The position numbers and the translations under genes are program-made. This document shows, one piece after another, positions 56,115 to 64,000 of a stretch of DNA of 64,000 nucleotides (position 1 is its first letter; each line of letters begins with the position of its first letter). A model generated the notes under the pieces. That model was not told the origin of the DNA. It searched no databases and saw only the letters and a program-made list of their open reading frames with translations. This DNA is from Monomorium pharaonis (lineage: Eukaryota > Arthropoda > Insecta > Hymenoptera > Formicidae), in assembly GCF_013373865.1 (NCBI RefSeq), contig NC_050474.1, positions 8,213,061 to 8,277,060 of the forward strand, read 5' to 3'.

Positions 56115-57527
56115 TTATTCTGTCATATTGTAATTGTCATCAAGAAACTCAACAGATTCAAATTCGTTATCTGTTCTTTCATTTGTAATATAATAATTAA
56201 CCAATTGATTGATATTAGATGCAATCTGTTCTAAGTGATAAGAAGCATTTTGAATATTTAGATTAATAATATTTAATATATCTGTTTGTTCTCGATGCAT
56301 TGTGGTCAAAGTCACATATCGTTGGCTTTTATCAGATGACGTAATTATTCTTTTCTTATTTTGTAATGGAAAATTCTCCTTGTCTTCATTTACTGTTTGT
56401 TTGTTTGACGTTGATACGGAAGGTTTTTCTTTATCTCCATTTGCTGTTCCTTTCTTTAATAGCACTAATGGTGGAGGTTCTATTTATTCCTGAAGATTTG
56501 GATGCTGTTGATAGCACTGTTTGTATCTATCATATAGATCATTTATTAGATATTTACCATAGGTCATTAAATTAACTTTTTAAGTACTTGTAAGTAATCA
56601 GTAATTACTAACTGGACTACTAACAGTCTTCGCTTTTTGAAATATCTTCTTGTTTTTATTTTCAACAATATTATATTGTGTCATTTCTGTTGTTGACGTT
56701 GAAGTCGATGCTGACTGTGTCATTTCTTTCGTCCCAGATTGCCATGCTATCGACTGCAAATTATATAAAAACACTTTCTATTTATATAATTTATTACACA
56801 CTTTGTTACATTTTATTATCATTTTATTATCATTAATATTTCTCACCTCGGGTATAACCATTTCAGTGTTTGTACGAATAAAAGGTTGTACAGATGTAGA
56901 TAATATTACTTTACTCGGAGTTGATGTTATAATTTTATTATTTGTAGATCGTTCTGTTGTGACTATAGTAAACAATAGATAATAAATGTGTAATAAACTA
57001 TATGATAAAATTATAATATAAAACTACTAATACTATTTTAATACTGTTAATACTACTTTTACCTTTATAATTAGTTGTATTGGAGTCAACTATTCCTAAT
57101 TCTTTGTTTGAATCTCCAGTTACAGCTTTCCACCCTAAGATGGCCATTAATTTTTCTTCCGTTTGGGTGAGTGGTATTGTTTTCATAGATCCACCACCTG
57201 TTGCAGTCATTTCCTGCCTTTGACGTCTTGCTTTTGCTTTTACTTTGGATTTCCAGCGTCCAATAGCCTGTAGCATAAAACTAAATTTTATTACAAATAA
57301 TATTCAGATAATCTTATGTATAATATATACCTCTTTCCATTTCTGTATAGAACGTTGTCCATGTCCTAAACTGTTGAGGATTCCAATCATTTCTTTCCAC
57401 AATTCTTTTATTTTAATATTATTTTCATCGAATCCTCCAAATTTGGATTTTAATAACATGGGATAATTTATAATTACGTCCCAATGTTCAGAAGTTGTTT
57501 TAAAATCTCTTTCAAGCTCTTCGGTTG
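56115..57527 (-). pseudogene. Harbinger-associated SANT/zeste-like DNA-binding protein (at least one stop)
   Basis: Minus-strand exons that can be followed: about 57527-57331 (ATEELERDF, LLKSKFGGFDE, IKIKELWKEMIGILNSLG), 57267-57063 (AIGRWKSKVKAKARRQRQEM, TGGG, LTQTEEKLMAILG), 56962-56847, 56753-about 56640 and a last part ending at 56115. Together the first two form the Myb/SANT-like domain of regulatory zeste-type proteins. Such proteins accompany many HARBI1-type transposases. A stop lies near 56487 in the way I join the last part, so it is broken or my last join is wrong. The C-terminus has a helical segment. A word-array element lies upstream. Partner transposase unknown; the one at 49929 is possible. 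Confidence 0.65.
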
Positions 57528-57594
57528 CTTTTAAAAAATAATTAAAATTTAATAACTATAGCGTATATATAATTTAAGTTTTGTATAAAATAAT

Positions 57595-57834
57595 CCTGTA
57601 GAAAAAAATTATGCAAAAATTACTACACAAAAATTGCATATTTTTGTACATAAATTTTTGCAGTTTTTACAGATTTTTGTACTGAAAGTTTTTACAGATT
57701 TTGTACAGAAAATTCTGCCAAATATTCTGCAGAAAAATTCTGAAGGCGAAAACTTTGTACAAAACTGCAGAAATTCCTCACAAAAATACGCAATTTTTTG
57801 TGCAGTAATTTTTGCATAATTTTTTCCTACAAGG
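57595..57834. mobile_element. TTTTTGCAGAAAA-word inverted-repeat element, 240 bp
   Basis: CCTGTAGAAAAAAATTATGC is mirrored by GCATAATTTTTTCCTACAAGG at the right. The inside is a chain of TTTTTGCA, TGCAGAAA and TGTACAGAAA words. The flanks are AT repeats, so the duplication cannot be read. Confidence 0.65.
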
Positions 57835-57924
57835 TAATAATATAATAATACATTATATTAATTGTTTTCTAACAATTTACAAACATAAAACATTGAAAAA
57901 ATTTTATTTCTATAAAATAAACGA

Positions 57925-57990
57925 CCAATAACACACACACACACACATACACGCACGCACGCACCCACACATGCACACACGCACATATAT
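57925..57990. repeat. (CA)n microsatellite
   Basis: CA run with CG and CC breaks. Confidence 0.85.
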
Positions 57991-58034
57991 ACATATAAAT
58001 AATATAAAATATTATAAAATAATACTTATCCATT

Positions 58035-58425
58035 ATTTCTTTTAAACTTTAAAAGAACCGGTGCAATAAGTTAAAGTAAGACAAGTGGTCTGTTCTTTTT
58101 CGCTGCACTGCTGCACTGGTGCAACAAGTTAGAATGAGAAAAAATATATTTGTCTCACTTTAACTTATTGCACCAGTGCATCAGTGCAGCTAAAAAGAAC
58201 AGGCCAAAGGATAACTTTAAAATTTAAAGTTATCCTTTGGCCTGTTTTTTTTAGCTGCACTGATGCACTGGTGCAATAAGTTAAAGTGAGACAAATATAT
58301 TTTTTCTCATTCTAACTTGTTGCACCAGTGCAGCAGTGCAGCGAAAAAGAACAGACCACTTGTCTTACTTTAACTTAATTATTGCACCGGTGCAACAGTG
58401 CAGCTAGAAAGAACAGACCACATAT
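58035..58425. repeat. Large palindrome of GCACTGGTGCAA words
   Basis: Mirrored about 58222. Arms contain repeated CTGCACTG, TGCACTGGTGCAA and AAGTTAAAGTGAGAC words in both directions. Probably another foldback element, ends not fixed. Confidence 0.6.
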
Positions 58426-58480
58426 GTCAATTCATGTGTGAGGGCCATCGCACATGAATTTCCATAAGCATAAGCATAAG

Positions 58481-58786
58481 GACCACCGCACAAACTTTTC
58501 CATAAGAGCCACCGCACAAGCTTTTTTGTAACACGTTACGTTACGTTAAGTGCTCCATAAACCTAAGTTCGTACTTAAAATTAAACTTACATCAACGCAC
58601 AAAGAAACTTTTAACGTAAGTTCTTAAGTTCTTACGTTAAGGATTTCTTTGTGCGTTGATTTAAGTTAAATTTTAAGTACAACTTAAGTTCATATGGAGT
58701 ACTTAACGTAACGTAACGCGTTACGGAAGAGTTTGTGCGGTGGCCCTAACGCGTTACGTTACGTTAAGTACTCCATACAAACCTAA
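58481..58786. mobile_element. 241-bp MITE family, older broken copy
   Basis: GGACCACCGCACAAACTTTT at 58481 continues, after the copy inserted at 58506-58746, with CGCGTTACG...AACCTAA to 58786, where the MITE at 58787 cuts in. So a copy of this family received another copy of itself. Confidence 0.65.
58506..58746. mobile_element. 241-bp palindromic MITE, copy 2
   Basis: GAGCCACCGCACAAGC at the left, GCTTGTGCGGTGGC-type sequence inverted at the right, with TAA on both sides (58503-58505, 58747-58749). Confidence 0.8.
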
Positions 58787-58955
58787 AGGTGGAAGCACAT
58801 AAAATTACAGGAGCCATAAGGCAGAATACAGAAGCCATAGCGCATGCGCTATGGTATTACTTTATCTGTCCATGGTAAAATGTAATACTATAGCGCATGC
58901 GCTATGGCTTCTGCATTCTATCTTATGGCTCCTGTAATTTTATGTGCTTCCACCT
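58787..58955. mobile_element. 169-bp palindromic MITE
   Basis: AGGTGGAAGCACATAAAATT is mirrored at the right end, with TAA on both sides (58784-58786, 58956-58958). The centre has two GCGCATGCGC palindromes. Confidence 0.8.
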
Positions 58956-58958
58956 TAA

Positions 58959-59199
58959 GGGCCACCGCACAAACTCTTCCATAACGCGTTACGTTACGTT
59001 AAGTACTCCATACGAACCTAAGTTGTACTTAAAATTTAACTTAAATCAACGCACAAAGAAATCCTTAACGTAAGAACTTAAGAACTTACGTTAAAAGTTT
59101 CTTTGTGCGTTGATGTAAGTTTAATTTTAAGTACGAACTTAGGTTTATGGAGCACTTAACGTAACGTAACGTGTTACGAAAAAGCTTGTGCGGTGGCTC
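58959..59199. mobile_element. 241-bp palindromic MITE, copy 3
   Basis: GGGCCACCGCACAAACTC to AGCTTGTGCGGTGGCTC, flanked by TAA (58956-58958, 59200-59202). Same length as copies 1 and 2. Confidence 0.8.
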
Positions 59200-59949
59200 T
59201 AAGCAGGTGAAATCTGCCCCCGCACTAATCAAGCTCAAATTGATATCATTAGTTGGCACCTTTGAGATGTAAAACTTCCCCAAATATTAGTTACAAAATT
59301 GCATTTTTGGGGGAGTTATGGAGGGGGAAAGAAAAATAAAGAAAGTGGTTTTTTTCGAAAATGGTTGGACCGATTTTAATGAAAAAAATATATGATGTAA
59401 ACATCATTTAGACAAGTTTGAGAAAATTTTAAGTAATTTTTGTAGTAAAAAAAAACCCGATAAAAAAATTTTTGAATTTTTTATGAATTTTTTTGGGGGT
59501 GATAGTTCTGAGATACCACTTTTATATTTTCACAAAAACATCTCTAGATCTTTTTTAACACTTTTTTTTTTTAAATCAATCGGAGTGGTGAAACATGGTT
59601 AAAAATAATAATTCACACCGCGCCGCCGTGCCGCGCCGCGCCGGCTGGGCGACCGGGCCGCGGCGCACGGCGATTGTTGTCATGTTGAACTTACATACTA
59701 GTTGCAGTGTTGCAATGTTTAGTTGCTAAGAAAAATTATAATATAATAATATAAAATATAATAACACATATAATATTTCCAGGACGTCTGCAATGGAAGC
59801 GTCCTAGATGCGCACAGTAACAAATGGACACAGCAGGCTGAGTGAAACGGACACAGACCAAATGCGCACGGACCAGATGCATACGGAACAAATGCGCACG
59901 GACCAAGTGCGCACAGACTAAACGGACACAGTAACCTACAAACTTATTA

Positions 59950-60034
59950 CATGGGTTGCGACTTTTCGGGCATCTCTATCGACGGGGTGGGTGCGGGAGG
60001 AGGGCGAAGCCCCCACTTGCACCCCCCCCGCCGT

Positions 60035-60076
<42 letters not shown>

Positions 60077-60135
60077 GTGTGTGTGTGTGTGTGTGTGCAA
60101 AGCATTCTCTGCACCACATAGGTTTGCGACTGTGC
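59950..60135 (-). repeat. (CA)n / GC-hairpin module, copy 5 (inverted)
   Basis: ACATGGGTTGCGAC, GACGGGGTGGGTGCGGG, GGGCGAAGCCCCC hairpin, (GT)n, then CCACATAGGTTTGCGAC. Confidence 0.75.
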
Positions 60136-60173
60136 GCATTTGGTCCGTGCGCATTTGGTCCGTGCGCATTTGG

Positions 60174-60349
60174 GGCTCGATTCTTGAAGTCATTCGCAAG
60201 AGAAACGTATACGCAAGTACTCGCTCTAACAGAAAGTTGTAAGTTTATTGGTTAATAGCCATACGATAGCCAATAAATTTCCAACTTTTTTGTAAGATCA
60301 GAATTTGCGAATACGTTTCTCTTGCGAATGAATTCAAGAATAGAGCCCC
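60174..60349. mobile_element. 176-bp MITE, copy 2
   Basis: GGCTCGATTCTTGAAGTC to GAATTCAAGAATAGAGCCCC, with TGG on both sides (60171-60173, 60350-60352). Same length as the copy at 16881. Confidence 0.82.
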
Positions 60350-60534
60350 TGGTCCGTGTGCATTTGGTCTGTGCACATTTGGTCTGTGTCCGTTTCACTC
60401 AGCCTACTGTGTCCGTTTATTACTGTGCGCATCTGGGACTCAGTCTCTGCAATTAAGCTATAAAACTTATCGTTTCGGCAGTTCATCACGAGGAGATTGC
60501 AGTACGTTTTTAAATTTCATATGTTTGGTATGCT

Positions 60535-61135
60535 TTTTTAATGTGAGTCCCCTTGCCTCTTACATTATTTATCATCGGTGTGTTTTTTTAAAGTGAGTCC
60601 TTTCGCCTCTCACATTATCTATCATCGAGGTGCTTTTTTAATGTGAGTTCTTTTGCCTCTCACATTATCTATTATCGGAGTGCTTTTTTAAAGTGAGTTC
60701 TCTCGTTTCTTACATTATTTATATTCGGGGTGCTTTTTTAATGTGAGTTTTTTCGCCTCTCACATTATCTATTATCGGCGTGCTTTTTTAAAGTGAGTCC
60801 CCTCCCCTCTTACATTATTTATTATCGGGGTGCTTTTTTAATGTAAGTTTTCTCGCCTCTCACATTATCTATCATCGAGGTGCTTTTTTAATGTGAGTCC
60901 ATTCGCCAAAAAGATAATGTGAGAGGCAAAGGGACTCACATTAAAAAAGCACCCCGATGATAAATAATGTGAGAGGCGAGGGGACTCATTTTAAAAAAGC
61001 ACCCCGATGATAGATAATGTGAGAGGCAAGAGGACTCACTTTAAAAAAGCACCCCGATAATAGATAATGTGAGAGGCAAGGGAACTTACATTAAAAAAGC
61101 ACCTCGATGATAGATAATGTGAGAGGCGATTTCCT
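60535..61135. repeat. 50-bp minisatellite, eight forward and four inverted units
   Basis: GTGAGT recurs at 60543, 60593, 60643, 60693, 60743, 60793 and 60893 (GTAAGT at 60843), exactly 50 bp apart. Each unit reads about TGCTTTTTTAATGTGAGTCC, then CGCCTCTCACATTATC, then TATCATCGGGG. From about 60912 the same unit runs inverted, again at 50-bp steps (60931, 60981, 61031, 61081). Confidence 0.88.
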
Positions 61136-61775
61136 CGTGGTAAACTGCCGAAACGATAAGTTTTATAGGCTAATTGTAGACGTCCTGGAAATATTATATG
61201 TGTTATTATATTTTATATTATTATATTATAATTTTTCTTGGCAACTAAACATTGTAACACTGCAACTAGTATGTAAGTTCAACATGACAACAATCGCCGT
61301 GCGCCGCGGCCCGGTCGCCCAGCCAGCGCGGCGCGACACGGCGGCGCGGTGTAAATTATTATTTTTAACCATGTTCCACCACTCCGATTGATTAAAAAGA
61401 AAAAGTATTAAAGAAGAAGATCTAGAGATGTTTTTGTGAAAATATAAAAGTGGTATCTCAGAACTATCACCCCCCAAAAAATTCATAAAAAATTCAAAAA
61501 TTTTTTTATCAGGTTTTTTTTTACCACAAAAATTACTTAAAATTTTCTCAAACTTGTCTAAATGATGTTTACAACATATATTTTTTTCATTAAAATCGGT
61601 CCAACCATTTTCGAAAAAAACCACTTTCTTTATTTTTCTTTCCCCCTCCATAACTCCCCCAAAAATGCAATTTTGTAACTAATATTTGGGGAAGTTTTAC
61701 ATCTCAAGGGTGCCAACTAATGATATCAATTTGAGCTTGATTAGTGCGGGGGCAGATTTCACCTGCTTATTCCGC

Positions 61776-62270
61776 TATGCCCTTTTTGTTCATTCGACGC
61801 GTTTTGACACGAAACGAAAGAATCTGGCAAAAAATGTGGCAGTCTGCTTCGTGAAACAAAATATTAATTGTTAAAGTTGATGACTTGACAGGTTATAAAA
61901 TCTGTCATAAAGTTATAACTAAAACTTTAGTTATAATTGTTTGTAGTTTTGGTTAAAACAATATATTTTCTGCTTTAACCAAGTATAAATACAAAAAGTA
62001 TTTATACTTTTATTAGTATAATATATTTTGGTTAAAGCAAAGAATAATACTATGCATTGAACTGTTTGTGCTTTTGGATGAATTTATTTTGTCAGTATGA
62101 CCTGTCAAAAGTGTCAAGTCATCAACTTTAACGATTAATATCTTGTTTCACAAGGCAGACTGCCGCATTTTTTTGCCACATTCTTTCATTTCTTGTCAAA
62201 ACGCGTCGACTGAGCATAATTTAATCGATATTGGAAGTGAAGTCCGTATTCTAAATAATTACCTTATTAA
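61776..62270. mobile_element. Foldback of the AGGTAATTATTCAG family, short copy
   Basis: Left arm with TTCATTCGACGCGTTTTG, AAAGAATCTGGCAAAAAA, TTAATTGTTAAAGTTGATG; right arm mirrored (62125-62270) and ending TAAATAATTACCTT. The centre is AT-rich with TTTATACTTTTATTAG-like palindromes. Confidence 0.65.
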
Positions 62271-62580
62271 TTGTATACGTTCCTTTAGATTTTTATTATC
62301 TGCTTTACTATGATTTAATACTACTGGGAGAGTTAGCACAATTTTTGAAGAGACGACATATTCTTTTCTTTCTACAAAGTCTTTTAAAAAATAATAAGAT
62401 TTTACAAGCGTTAAGAATTCCAATTTTAGTAATACTTTTATTATTTATAAAAGCACACACATACATATACACGCGCGCGTGCATACACATACACACTTAT
62501 ATAATGCGTTATAAAATACATATTATATATTATATAACAATTTATATGTATTTTTTCAATTTTTTAAACTATTGTTATAG
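62271..62580. other. Spacer with CA/CG microsatellite
   Basis: No recognisable gene. A CACACATACATATACACGCG-type run lies at about 62453-62498. Confidence 0.4.
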
Positions 62581-63782
62581 TTCCTTATCAGTATCTGGGA
62601 GTAAAAATGACTATGGAACATGGATATGCGAAAACATTTTCAAATATTAACGATGGAGTTAACATTGCGTTACAAAATGAAAGTAACGAGGATATCGATG
62701 TCATATTCAATCCAGGAGACTCCTTATTAATCGATTTAGTACGAATTGTTATCCTCATCTATATGACAAATCATCATCCAGTTTCAAAGATTCAATAATG
62801 AAAGAAAATTCATGGAATGAAATTGGAAAAGTAATGAATTGTCCACGTAAGTAGAACTTTTTAAATAAAATTAATTTAATTGTTTTAAATATTTTAATTT
62901 TAAATATTATTTTATTGATGATTTTAATAATATTTTTAGCTACTGAATGCAAAATTCGATGGGTTAGATTAAGAGAAAAATTCTCAAAAGAAAGAAAAGA
63001 AATTGAAGTTGAAAGTAGAAGTGGAAGTGGAGTATCCCATCGGAAAAGTTTTCCACTGTACGAAAATATGAAATTTTTGAATATGTAAAACGAGAAGAAA
63101 AAAGAAAGTATGTATTATAAAAAAATTGTAAGCTATAATTTTGAGCTTAATTTTTATTGTAATCTATTATTAATTTTTCTATTATTACAGGACTATTACA
63201 AATATTTCACGAAATATAAGAGAAAATAAAGAAAATGTTCCTTCAAAATCGTCAACTTCGCTTAATTGGGAAAGGAATTTCGAAGAAAATTCGCCTCATT
63301 CTTCTGTGTTACATTTGAGTCCAACATCATCAAGCAATCTGTCTCAATCTTCTACATTACATTTGAGTTCAACATCATCAAACAATCTGCCGCAATCTTC
63401 TGTATTACAACATTTGAGTCCAACATCATCAAACATTCTGCCTCATTCTTCTGTATTACAACATTTGAGTTCGACATCGTCAAGCAATCTACCTCAGTCT
63501 TCTACATTACAACATTTAATGAGTCCTACATCACCAAGCATGCAGCAAAAATGTTACACACCAGTACAGAAAAATCACGTTACATCTAAGAAACGTAGAT
63601 CAGAATCAGACGATATAGAAAAATCACTTTTGTCACTATCCAATACAATTGCAGATAAAATACAAAACTATGATAAAGATATTAAATCAGATATAAAAAA
63701 AGATGAAAAGGAGAATTCAGACAATAAATTTTTAGATCTAATAGTTGCAGAAATAAAAAAAACTTCCGGAAAACGAACGTAA
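62581..63782 (+). pseudogene. MADF-domain protein of Harbinger type (frameshifted)
   Basis: Pieces: 62581-62847 (with ATG at 62607) ending at donor GTAAGT, 62940-about 63105, and about 63189-63782. The MADF domain is split: LLIDLVR, then after a one-base loss near 62743 CYPHLYDKSSSSF and SWNEIGKVMNCP, then ECKIRWVRLREKFSKERKEIE. A second frame problem lies near 63083. The last part is open and Ser-rich, with about five copies of a 16-18 residue unit (HLSPTSSSNLPQSSVLQ type), then KKRRSESDD and a helical BESS-like end (FLDLIVAEIKK). It would have bound DNA for a Harbinger transposase. No transposase partner is seen before the window ends. Confidence 0.68.
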
Positions 63783-64000
63783 AAAAAGAAAAAGGACATA
63801 ATTAATATTTTGTGGAATTAAAAAGGTATATAAGTAAAATTTTATGTTATAAATTACGCATTATATTTTTAAATATAACAAAATGTATTTCTTTTACAGG
63901 TGATCTATTTTCTAAACAAACCTAGTCTTATGTACCCAACAGTTTTTTGGATGCATGCTATATAGGTAGACATTACAAAACATTAATACAAATATAATTT
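63783..64000. other. Window edge, no feature seen
   Basis: AT-rich sequence after the MADF gene. Nothing recognised. Confidence 0.4.

Larger units (their letters stand above)
59795..60445. mobile_element. hAT-like element of the GTCCCAGATG family, third copy
   Basis: It lies in the left arm of the palindrome. The flanks are an exact 8-bp repeat TCTGCAAT (59787-59794, 60446-60453), and the right arm shows the uninserted site (61165-61185, mirrored). Ends GGAAGCGTCCTAGATG and CATCTGGGACTCAGTC match the 12830 element in reverse orientation. Inside: GGACACAG and GCGCACGG words, a (CA)n module and a 176-bp MITE. Confidence 0.85.
59200..61769. mobile_element. 2.6 kb palindrome with minisatellite centre
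   Basis: The left arm starts TAAGCAGGTGAAATCTGCCC at 59200; the right arm ends in the mirrored form at 61769. Arms of about 600 bp match closely, including a GC-rich block (CGCGCCGGCTGGGCGACC). The centre is a 50-bp minisatellite in both directions. The left arm is cut by the hAT-like element at 59795. No coding frame. Confidence 0.75.

Noticed and set aside
57925..58030. Regulatory CA tract of the SANT-like gene
   Set aside because: A plain microsatellite; nothing links it to a promoter.

Overview
This 64 kb window is eukaryotic, AT-rich and built almost entirely of transposable elements (TEs), many inserted inside one another. GT-AG introns, a KIN17-like gene, PIF/Harbinger, hAT and mariner-type DNA transposons, RNase H-bearing non-LTR retrotransposons and a copia-like element with a half-tRNA primer site all fit an insect. 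The retrotransposon flavour suggests a hymenopteran, perhaps an ant, but that last step is inference. Only one ordinary host gene is recognisable: a two-exon KIN17-like gene at 45911-47021, which lacks the family's usual C-terminal half.

Left part (1-14.9 kb): a short tandem array, small inverted-repeat elements, then a non-LTR retrotransposon (2638 to about 14870). Its ORF2 is split by a 5.9 kb DNA element (6614-12513), which is itself split by a 4.6 kb element (7638-12265), which carries a hAT element (10527-11524). A second hAT-like insertion (12830-13457) splits the same ORF2 further on.

15-24.4 kb: a nest of inverted-repeat elements. The innermost (17709-21267) is a structurally complete PIF/Harbinger transposon: 47-bp terminal repeats, TTA target duplication, a spliced DDE transposase and a spliced MADF-domain protein. 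A nearby second copy of its host element (22423-23778) preserves the empty site, so the boundaries are exact.

24.4-33.5 kb: a second non-LTR retrotransposon (ORF1 from 25742, ORF2 from 28795), broken by a foldback element with tRNA-like sequences in both arms and by several MITEs; then a hAT element with CAGTG ends and a TTAA-flanked palindrome.

33.5-45.2 kb: a mariner-type element with long terminal repeats and a broken transposase, a stretch without genes, a remnant of a third non-LTR element on the minus strand, and a minus-strand copia-like element with an internal inverted duplication.

45.2-64 kb: the KIN17-like gene, a broken second Harbinger transposase, a palindromic element with a THAP-like zinc-finger start, the 3' end of a gypsy-type element, a SANT/zeste-like gene of the type carried by Harbinger elements, a cluster of 241-bp MITEs, a 2.6 kb palindrome with a 50-bp minisatellite at its centre and a hAT insertion in one arm, and a broken MADF gene at the right edge.

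The signal I find least explained is a group of inverted-repeat elements with related ends (roughly CCCAG..AGCAC), 2-bp target duplications and interiors made of arrays of a short word that differs by family.
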